From contig JAUJMV010000001.1 of NCBI GenBank assembly GCA_030446685.1, forward strand, positions 474,425-510,418: a stretch of 35,994 bases of DNA, given 5' to 3'. This DNA is from Thermomicrobiales bacterium (GTDB lineage: Bacteria > Chloroflexota > Chloroflexia > Thermomicrobiales > CADCWN01). Below are positions 29,479-35,994 of this stretch, in pieces. Each line of letters opens with the position of its first letter. Position 1 is the stretch's first letter. Under the pieces are notes generated by a model. The model did no database searches. It was not told where the DNA came from and worked only from the letters and a program-made list of their open reading frames with translations. The position numbers were made by a program, and so were the translations under genes.

Positions 29479-31790
29479 ATGGCGGAGACCGCGAGCCAGA
29501 ATCCACCGCCCGAGAGCGGCGGCGCCGTCGAGTCGGCTGTGGGGATGCGGCGGACCGTGCTCGATTCGCCGGGGCGGGTTCGCGCGGTGCTGGGGGCACA
29601 CTCGGGCGCCGAGCGCGTTGCCCTCGCTGTCGCGACCGACCGATCGGGGCGAGGCGGCCCGGTGGGGGACGGGCTTGGGGCCGTCGGCTTTTGCTTCCGG
29701 CCGGGCGTCGCCTACTGCGTGCCGTTCGAGCAGGATCGAGGGGCGCAGGACGGGGCGGGGCTGCTGGACGCGTTGCGGCCGCTCCTCGGCGTCGACGGCC
29801 CGCCGAAGGTGGTCCACGACGCCAAGCCCTGGTCGCGCTTGGGCGACACGGCGCTTGGGCGGCACGGCGCTCGGTGTGGAGATCTGGCGGCCGCGTGGCT
29901 TCGCTGGAGGATTCGACGCCGACGCGGCGACGATCTGCGCTCGCGACGCCTTCGGCTGCTCAACTGGCCGCGCCGGCGGGTCGAACTGCCCGCCTCGATG
30001 ACCTGGCGGGCCGCGCCGCTCGCTTGGCGGGGCGGCTGGAGGATGGGGGCGGACCTCGCCGGTTACCCGCCGGGCCGGAGCGACTGCTGTACGAACGCCG
30101 ACGCGGCGACGATCTGCGCCCGCGACGCCGACGCGACGTTCGTCGCGGCTGGCCGGCCTGTTGGAGCCGGAACTGCCCCGGCTCGGGCGCGCGCCGGGCC
30201 GCTCGACTACCTCCGCCAGGCGACGAGCTGCCGATCGCTGGATCCCGGTGCTGGCGGAGATGGAAGTGCGCCGGGCATCGCGGTCGACGCCGGGGCCGAC
30301 GGTGCTCGCCGACGCGCAGTCGGGGCATCCTGGCCGAGCGGTTGGAGGCGCTCGCGCGCGACGAAGACATCCACGCGGTCACCTCGCCGGTTACCGTGTT
30401 CAACCCGCGCTCGCCGCAGCAACGGGATGAGCGAACCGGCTGGTACGAACGGCTCGAACGGCGGCAGCGCACGCGCAAGACGGCGGCATCCAGGCCCACT
30501 TCGAGCGACTGACGCCGCGAGCGCTCGAAGCCCTGGCCGACGGGCACCCGATCGTCGAACCGGATCCCGGGAGGCCGCGCGCATCGCCGCCGAACCCGCC
30601 AGGCTGACATCATCAAGGGGGGCGACGATCGCGGCGCGGGCGCGGTGGACGCGCTGCTGCTGCAGGTCCACGACGTCTGCTGGGCGGAGGGCACGGGCCG
30701 GCACGAGTGCATACGGATCTGGACTTCAGGCCAGACCGCGACGAGCAGCGATGCCCGGATCGCCGAGTGGAAGCGCGCCGTTACGACCTTCGGCGCTGTC
30801 CTCCGGGGTCGAGGTGTGGGGCCGGGGGCCGTGCCGGTCGCAGGGCGGATCCGAACAATCGCAGAACATCCCGGTGCGCACTCCGGAGGGGAAGTGCGCG
30901 CCGCCTTCATCGCCCAGACATTTTTGACCTCGCCGGCCAATGCGCGCCATCCTTCGCCGGTCTTGGCCGACGGTGCTGCTGAGCGCCGATTACGCGCAGG
31001 TTCGAAGGCTGCGCATCCTGGTCGGCGGCGTCACCTTCGCGCAGCGCCCGGCTGCGTAGAATTCGTCATAATCGCGCGCGACGAACGAAGGCATCCATTT
31101 GCGCGGTCACGAATAGCGGCAGTTGCCCCAGATTCGCTCTATCGGTCGTTGCGCTGCGCGCGCCGGCTATCCTACCTTTACTTTTTGGCTGAAGGACGGA
31201 CCTTCCCCAGCACAAGCCAGAACCTATAGAACGTACAAGTAGTACGCGGCGCTATTATGATCGTTTTGACCTTATGACAATGCTTTGTAGGGGAACGGTC
31301 AGCCCTATTGGGGCAAATCGAACATCTAGCGCCGGGTGATGAGCACACTCGTTCTGAATTACTTGGCACGCGAGACGGGCTATCGGAAAGGTTGGGCGCG
31401 GCGGCCGTTCGTCGGGCGGCGAGGGGGTTCGTCAAGCGGTATCTGTGCGCGGATTTTTGTGTGTTCCGCCGAACTTTTCAGGAAGGTTCCTGTCGGCCCG
31501 CATCCAGCCGCACTGATAAACCGCGCGAACGAGCGGACCGTGCGCGAGGCCGAGGACTTCGCCGGATAGGGCGTCCATGCCCCGCATTAGAACTTCCCCT
31601 TCCTGATCGCTTCCCCTCGGCCATGCGGCACTAGCCGATCCTCGACCTCCGCTTGCGTGAAATCCCAATGATGTTCAGTAGCCCGAATAACGTCGGTTGC
31701 GCGCGCCGCGCCGCCGAGCGTCTTTCAAATCTAGTTCGCCAGGGTGGACGGGCCGATCGCCGCCGACATCATCAAGGCCCAACCAATTCG
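29479..31790 (+). pseudogene. Decayed DNA polymerase I (polA-like), many frameshifts
   Basis: Fragments of a family A polymerase occur in the right order in different frames: a 3'-5' exonuclease-like domain (ERVALAVATD, GVAYCVPFE, PPKVVHDAK, 29600-29830), VFNPRSPQQ (30394-30423), QAHFERLTPRALEALADGHPIVE (about 30488-30560), QNIPVRTPEG (30861-30890) and motif A as LSADYAQVRRLRIL (30978-31020). Less certain pieces are ERTVREAED (about 31530-31556) and AAERL then GPIAADIIKAQ (about 31710-31785), where intact enzymes have 'AER.A.N.PiQGtaADIIK'. The 5'-3' exonuclease domain is absent upstream. An open start at ATG 29479 stays in frame only to about 29830. It sits between two tRNA genes. No function is expected from it now. 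Confidence 0.72.
29916..30129. repeat. 35-bp direct repeat inside the polA remnant
   Basis: 29916-29950 and 30095-30129 match at 34 of 35 positions (block begins ACGCCGACGCGGCGACGATC), 179 bases apart. Both would encode ADAATICARDA, in different frames. Not part of a normal polymerase I, so probably an insertion or duplication made during decay. Confidence 0.7.
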
Positions 31791-32206
31791 GCGATGATGC
31801 CAGTTAGCCCCAACTGCTTGCACAGTTTTTCAATGCACAGGCGAAGAAGGCGCGGCTGCGCGACCGCGGCCTGGCATAGCGCGCCTGCTGTTAGGTGGAA
31901 CCACGCCCCCATATTCAGGTCCATCGCCCTCTAAGCCAAATCGACGTCTCACAATTGAAGCTAGTGCTGGAGGGTGTGCGCTTGTAGAAAAGGGCGGGTT
32001 TGGCCGCGGTGGCCGCAATGCGGTGCGGCACGAGATGCGCAGCGCCGCGATAGGTGTGTGACGTGCCGCTCAGCCACCCAGTATGGAGTTCAAGTACGCT
32101 TCCGGCGGAACGCGGGGCGAGCGAAGATGCGGCCACGCAGGGGGACTGATGCTGCGGCCAGCCCCCGGCGGTGATGCTGTCCCGAAATGCGGCTGATAGA
32201 AGTCGG
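31791..32206. other. Non-coding stretch between the polA remnant and tRNA-Pro
   Basis: About 415 bases, lower in GC than the surroundings, with short unconserved frames on both strands. I see no gene, repeat or promoter that I can support. It may be the end of the decayed polymerase region. Confidence 0.4.
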
Positions 32207-32281
32207 TGGTCGGGGCGACTGGATTTGAACCAGCGACCTCAGCGTCCCAAACGCCGCGCGCTACCACTGCGCTACGCCCCG
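32207..32281 (-). tRNA. tRNA-Pro(TGG)
   Basis: Minus strand, 75 bases including an encoded CCA. Acceptor CGGGGCG/CGCCCCG with discriminator A, D stem GCGC/GCGC, anticodon stem CGGCG/CGCTG with loop TTTGGGA (anticodon TGG), T stem GCTGG/CCAGT with loop TTCAAAT. All stems pair, with G-U wobbles in the anticodon and T stems. Confidence 0.95.
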
Positions 32282-32315
32282 GTGCGGCCGGACCGATCCG
32301 CGCGCACTGCTGCCT

Positions 32316-32344
32316 AGTATAGTGGGCGCGTACTCCACCGTCAA
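32316..32344 (-). promoter_or_regulatory. Promoter of tRNA-Pro
   Basis: On the minus strand, TTGACG (32344-32339), a 17-base spacer, and TATACT (32321-32316), about 35 bases before the tRNA 5' end. A near-consensus sigma-70-type promoter. Confidence 0.8.
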
Positions 32345-32385
32345 ACTCGGCCGGGTTGCTCGCTACGCCGCCGATACGCGTGCCG

Positions 32386-33129
32386 TCACTGCCCGCGGAG
32401 CTGGCGCAATTCCTCTTCCAGCGCCGCCAGCCGCCGGTCGCGCTCGGCCAGTTGCCGCTCCTGCTCCGCAAGTAGGCGGTCGCGGTCGGCGAGGCGCCGG
32501 TCGCGATCGTCCACGAGGTCGGCCAGCTCCTCGGTGATCGGCACGAGCCGCCCGTCCTGGTCGTAGACCCGCAGCAGGACGCCGCGCGGCTCGAAGGCGA
32601 TGCCCAGCGCCGTGCTGACCCAGCGGCCGTCGGCCTCGGGTTCCCAGGGGACGAACCCGCCGGGGCCGGCCCGCCGCGCCCAGACCTGCGTCCCGATGAT
32701 GTCGCCCGTGGGGTCGAAGACCAGGTATTCGCCGACCCCGATCGCCTCGTACACCGCCGGCTTGCCGGTCGGCGAGAGCAAGTTGATGTCGTTCTCCCGT
32801 GCGGTCGCCAGGCTGGCAACCTCGATGACCAGCGCAGGCGGGCCGTCGGCGGCGAGGACGAGCGAGGTGCGCGAGGCGTTGGTGATGGTCGGGTGGACCA
32901 GGATGTCCGGGTAGGGCATGTAGGGCGCTTTGTTATCCCGGCGCTGGACCACGACCTTGATCTGGTTGCCGACGAACCAGGGCAGCCCGCGCCGGGGGCC
33001 GCAGAGCGTCAGGCTGGTGTAGAGCGCGGTGATCGCCCCCTGGTGCAGCGAGGTTCCCACCAGTGTCTCCTCGGTGTCGTCGGGCAGCAGGTCGAATTCC
33101 GGGCCGAGGGCGACGGGATGGACGGTCAT
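32386..33129 (-). CDS. Uma2 family endonuclease-like protein with C-terminal coiled coil
   Basis: 247 aa of the Uma2/DUF820 family (restriction-endonuclease-like PD-(D/E)xK fold). The motif residues are in YPDILVHP, then ALVIEVAS, then the lysine in the GKPAVYEAIGVGEYLVFDP segment that follows. These proteins are abundant in Chloroflexota and cyanobacteria, often in many copies; their role is unknown and nuclease activity is predicted from the fold. Residues about 205-247 (DDRDRRLADRDRLLAEQERQ...) form a highly charged coiled coil, common in this family. ATG 33129 is used; the ribosome site is GGAGG about ten bases upstream. It stands alone between tRNA-Pro and the hydrolase. Confidence 0.85.
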   Translation of the reverse strand: MTVHPVALGPEFDLLPDDTEETLVGTSLHQGAITALYTSLTLCGPRRGLPWFVGNQIKVVVQRRDNKAPYMPYPDILVHPTITNASRTSLVLAADGPPALVIEVASLATARENDINLLSPTGKPAVYEAIGVGEYLVFDPTGDIIGTQVWARRAGPGGFVPWEPEADGRWVSTALGIAFEPRGVLLRVYDQDGRLVPITEELADLVDDRDRRLADRDRLLAEQERQLAERDRRLAALEEELRQLRGQ

Positions 33130-33203
33130 GGCGGCTGTGCCTCCTCTGCCGCTGCTCTGCCAATCGGGGTGCGCCGTGCGGTGCGCTCCTCTACCCGCCC
33201 ATT

Positions 33204-34115
33204 TTAGCAGATCGGCGAGGGTGGCTGACTAGGGTTCGACCTCTCCGCCCCTTGCGGCCAGGCTCCGGCAAGGAATTGCTCCGCGGGCGGAAAGAAGGCA
33301 TCCGGATCCTCGAGCCAGGGGAAGTGTCCGACCTCCGGCAGCACGAGGAGGCGCGCGTTGCCGAGCGTCTCGACCCAGTCCCTTGCCGACGCCAGAGGGG
33401 TAGCATCTTCGGCTCCCTGCAGCACTAACGCCGGCATCCCGAGGCTGGCAACCTGCGGGCGCCAGTCCCACGCGCCCCAGGAGCGTCCCAGGGCCTGAAG
33501 TGTGCGCAACACGTTGGTCCCCCACTCGTTCGGCAAGGCGCAGGGATCGTTCTTCATCCGGGCCAGCGCAGTGGGCCGACCCATCTGGCGCGGGAGGTAC
33601 ACTCGCTGCCACTCCCGACAGTAGGCCGCTGGGTCATCGGCCTCCAGACCCGCCGCGCGCAACTCCTCCAGCCGGCGCACCCTGGCAGGATCCACCCGCC
33701 CCTCGACCACTGCCGGGTCCTCGCCTGGGTAGCGCCCGCGCCGCAGTCGCATCGGCCCGATCAGGAGCAGCCGCGCGACGACACTGGGGTGCTCTACTGC
33801 GTGGAGCGCGGTCACCGCGCCGAGATAGGACCACCCGAGCAAGGCGAATCGCTCCAGCCCAAAATGCCGCCGGATCGCCTCGAGATCGGCGATCTCGTGC
33901 GCCAGCGTCAGGCGGGTGGGGTCGGCCACCGCCTCCGACCGCCCACGGCCGCGAGTGTCGTAATAGATGAGGGTGCGCCCCTCGGCTAGCGGATCCAGCT
34001 CGCCGGCGAGCATACAGGCGGCGGGGATGACCACCGGGGAAGGACCACTCCCGACGGTGTGGTAATACAGCCGCACGTCATCGGCGCTCATCACGTACCC
34101 TTCTTCGCCGATCAT
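33204..34115 (-). CDS. Alpha/beta hydrolase
   Basis: 303 aa. Catalytic triad: Ser96 in LLGWSYLGAVTALHA, Asp237 in VLQGAEDATPL, His264 in LPEVGHFPWLEDP. The oxyanion region is near IPAACMLAGELDPL and the family strand YYDTRGRGRS is present. The nucleophile elbow is Gly-Trp-Ser-Tyr-Leu rather than G-x-S-x-G, a variant seen in one branch of proline-iminopeptidase-like hydrolases. Substrate unknown (peptide, ester or lactone). ATG 34115 follows GAGGGAGAG; upstream in-frame sequence to 34406 is unconserved. The end at 33204 leaves a Pro-rich tail. Confidence 0.83.
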   Translation of the reverse strand: MIGEEGYVMSADDVRLYYHTVGSGPSPVVIPAACMLAGELDPLAEGRTLIYYDTRGRGRSEAVADPTRLTLAHEIADLEAIRRHFGLERFALLGWSYLGAVTALHAVEHPSVVARLLLIGPMRLRRGRYPGEDPAVVEGRVDPARVRRLEELRAAGLEADDPAAYCREWQRVYLPRQMGRPTALARMKNDPCALPNEWGTNVLRTLQALGRSWGAWDWRPQVASLGMPALVLQGAEDATPLASARDWVETLGNARLLVLPEVGHFPWLEDPDAFFPPAEQFLAGAWPQGAERSNPSQPPSPIC

Positions 34116-34492
34116 TGTGCGCTCTCCCTCGGTTGCTCGTGGACGCGGCCAAGCGCTGCATCCGCATCGCCGCGGCAGTCTCCGCCACAGTGCGCCGTCG
34201 ATCAGTGCTACAGGTAAGTGCCGCCGTTCCTGTCCGGCTTTCCATGCCTTGGTCGGCGTGGCAGCGGACGAAACCGACGAGCGGGCGGTGACGCTGGTTA
34301 CGGATGGCACCGCTATCGCTAGGAATGGGCGGTGCTGTGCGATAGTGCCGGCAGATAATGCCCTTTGTAGGCCGTGTGCCATCACACCCCGGCCAGGAGC
34401 GTACACATTGTCCGCGATAGGAGGTTGCGCTAACAGTAAAATCTGGTCGAATAACTAACGGGAGGCCCAATCCTCGCTCATGATGACGCGGC
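34116..34492. other. Non-coding stretch between the hydrolase and nuoN
   Basis: 377 bases with no supportable gene. GC is lower than average. Both neighbours are on the minus strand, so this is the hydrolase's upstream region and nuoN's downstream region. A GATAGGAGG near 34418 looks like a ribosome site but has no start and frame after it. I found no clear terminator or promoter. Confidence 0.35.
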
Positions 34493-35983
34493 CTACGGCG
34501 CGGTGATGGTCAGCGCGCCGCGGGCGGCGTCGAGCGGGATGGCGGGGAGGATGCCGAACTGGATCGTGGCGACGAGGCAGACGGCGAGGACGACGGCCAG
34601 CGGGACCGGGACGCGCGCCGGCCGCTCCTCGGCGTGCCGCGACTCGCCCGCGTACATGCGGACGACCACCCGCAGGTAGAAGGCGAGCGCGACCGCGCTG
34701 GTCAGCACGCCGACCACCGCCAGCGGCCAATAGCCCGCCTCGATCGCCGCGCGGAAGACCAGCAGCTTGCCCATGAACCCAGCGGTGAGCGGGATGCCGC
34801 CGAGCGAGAGCATGAAGACAGCCATCGCGGCGGCGAGGAGCGGCTGGCGCCGCGCCAGGCCGGCGTAGTCGCGGTCGAGGTCGAGCCGCTCGTCGTCGGG
34901 GCGCGCGAGGGCGACGACGACCGCGAACGCGCCGAGGTTCATGAAGGTGTAGGCCAGCAGGTAGAAGAGGACGCTGCTCTGCGCCGCGTCGTTGACGCCG
35001 GGCTGGGTGGTGTCGCTCGCCACGACCGCGACCAGGACGTAGCCGGCCTGGCCGATGCTGGAGTAGGCCAGCATCCGCTTGATGTTGCGCTGGGTGATCG
35101 CGGCGAGGTTGCCGAGGATCATCGTCACGATCGCCAGCGCGAAGAGCGCGTTCGACCAGTCGGCGTAGAGGGCCGGCAGCGCCCCGGTGACCAGCCGGAG
35201 CAGGGCGGCGAAGGTGGCGACCTTGGTGCCGACCGACATGAAGGCGGTGACGGCGGTCGGCGCGCCGCTGTAGACGTCGGGCGTCCACATGTGGAAGGGG
35301 GCGAGCGCCAACTTGAAGGCGAACCCGACCAGGACCAGCGCCAGCCCGGCGAGGAGGAGCGGGTTGTCGGTCAGGCCGGACCCTTCCAGCGCGACCCGCA
35401 GCGCGGTGAAGTTGGTCGTCCCGGTGGCGCCGTAGATCAGCGAGGTGCCGTAGACGAGGAAGCCGAACGAGAAGGAGCCGAGCAGGAAGTACTTGATCGC
35501 CGACTCCTGCGAGACGGCCCGGCCGCGCGCGGAGCCGGCGAGGATGTAGAGGCCGAGCGAGAGGATTTCCAGGGCGATGAAGAAGGTGATCAGGTCGTTG
35601 GCGAACGCCAGCAGGATCATCCCGGAGACGGTGAAGAGCATCAACGGGAAGTACTCGCCGTAACCAAGCCGCTGCTCCTGGAGGAAGTCGACCGACAGCA
35701 GGATCGAGAGCGCGGCGCCGATCAGGGTGACGATGGTGACGAAGAGCCCGAACCGGTCGACCGCGATCATGTTCGCGAAGGCCAGCCGCGGCACCGCGCC
35801 GCCCCAGAGCCAGACGCAGGCGCCGATCGCGACGAGCGTCGTCCCGAGCGCGAAGTAACCGAGGGCGGGCCGTCGCGCCGGGGGGATGAAGAGGTCGGCC
35901 AGCAGCGCGATCATCGCGCCGACGGCGACGATCAGGAAGGGCGCGATCGCGCCGAGGTCGAAGGGTGGGGGGGCGATCTCCAC
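34493..35983 (-). CDS. nuoN: NADH-quinone oxidoreductase subunit N
   Basis: 496 aa, normal for NuoN, one of the three antiporter-like membrane subunits of respiratory complex I that carry proton channels. About 14 hydrophobic helices are visible. The core is typical: MLFTVSGMILLAFANDLITFFIALEILSLGLYIL, then SAIKYFLLGSFSFGFLVYGTSLIYGATG, then FKLALAPFHMWTPDVYSGAPTAVTAFMSVGTKVA (holding conserved lysines), then NIKRMLAYSSIGQAGYVL. GTG 35983 follows AGGAG at the window edge. In most genomes nuoN is the last gene of the nuo operon, so the rest should lie to the right. The gene marks this end of the window as core genome. Confidence 0.95.
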   Translation of the reverse strand: MEIAPPPFDLGAIAPFLIVAVGAMIALLADLFIPPARRPALGYFALGTTLVAIGACVWLWGGAVPRLAFANMIAVDRFGLFVTIVTLIGAALSILLSVDFLQEQRLGYGEYFPLMLFTVSGMILLAFANDLITFFIALEILSLGLYILAGSARGRAVSQESAIKYFLLGSFSFGFLVYGTSLIYGATGTTNFTALRVALEGSGLTDNPLLLAGLALVLVGFAFKLALAPFHMWTPDVYSGAPTAVTAFMSVGTKVATFAALLRLVTGALPALYADWSNALFALAIVTMILGNLAAITQRNIKRMLAYSSIGQAGYVLVAVVASDTTQPGVNDAAQSSVLFYLLAYTFMNLGAFAVVVALARPDDERLDLDRDYAGLARRQPLLAAAMAVFMLSLGGIPLTAGFMGKLLVFRAAIEAGYWPLAVVGVLTSAVALAFYLRVVVRMYAGESRHAEERPARVPVPLAVVLAVCLVATIQFGILPAIPLDAARGALTITAP

Positions 35984-35994
35984 GCGGCACTCCT

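Noticed and set aside
31308..31634. Short open frames downstream of the polA motif A remnant
   Set aside because: Weak or no ribosome site, no conserved domain, and only scattered polA-like words; better explained as decayed sequence.
33204..34115. Nucleophile elbow GWSYL as a sign of an inactive hydrolase
   Set aside because: Ser, Asp and His are all in place, and I recall a branch of the family that normally has G-x-S-Y-L-G.
34117..34458. 113-codon plus-strand frame opposite the hydrolase upstream region
   Set aside because: No ribosome site, no domain, mixed composition; probably chance.

Overview
The window is high-GC (about 70%) bacterial DNA with dense genes and GTG/TTG starts behind strong GGAGG-type ribosome sites. 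Product types and intergenic style suggest a Chloroflexota bacterium of the Thermomicrobia kind (Sphaerobacter/Thermomicrobium-like). This is an inference from gene content, not a database match.

Layout. 1-1.5 kb: the 3' end of an FAD monooxygenase and a convergent DinB protein. 1.6-6.8 kb: a replicon-maintenance block with a small AT-hook protein, a frameshifted CHC2/TOPRIM primase-like pseudogene behind a cluster of palindromes, a ribbon-helix-helix protein, ParA, ParB, and a winged-helix replication-type protein whose AT-rich middle carries iteron-like repeats. This looks like the maintenance module of a chromid, or of a plasmid merged into a chromosome. 6.8-29 kb: a catabolic island with two tandem double-NTF2 proteins, a LacI regulator, a sarcosine-oxidase-like flavoenzyme, a decayed and partly duplicated VOC gene, two TIM-barrel isomerases, RpiB, an HpcH aldolase, two SDRs, a secreted repeat protein, MarR, DinB, an aldo/keto reductase, a phosphotriesterase-like lactonase, a Gfo/Idh/MocA oxidoreductase, a GH29 alpha-L-fucosidase, an AlkX/YcaQ-like protein and two enolase-superfamily acid-sugar dehydratases. 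Together these could run a non-phosphorylative route from fucosides or other deoxy/acid sugars: glycosidase, dehydrogenase, lactonase, dehydratase, then aldolase or dehydrogenase. No transporter is present. 29-32.3 kb: tRNA-Gly(TCC) with a bulged acceptor stem, a badly decayed DNA polymerase I gene, and tRNA-Pro(TGG). 32.4-36 kb: a Uma2-type nuclease, an alpha/beta hydrolase, and nuoN, whose ribosome site lies at the right edge.

The most unusual signal is in the catabolic island. At least seven gene junctions are filled by long hairpins whose arms are tandem 7-mers or 8-mers (or a unique 18-28 bp arm). The left arm starts at or just after a stop codon. In most cases the right arm ends just before the next gene's ribosome site. 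Each site has its own repeat word but the same architecture. At one site a perfect 24-bp inverted repeat encloses a complete gene for an S23/IVP-type four-helix-bundle protein. This recalls the stem-loop intervening sequences of some 23S rRNAs, but sits between protein-coding genes. I read it as a candidate undescribed element family.
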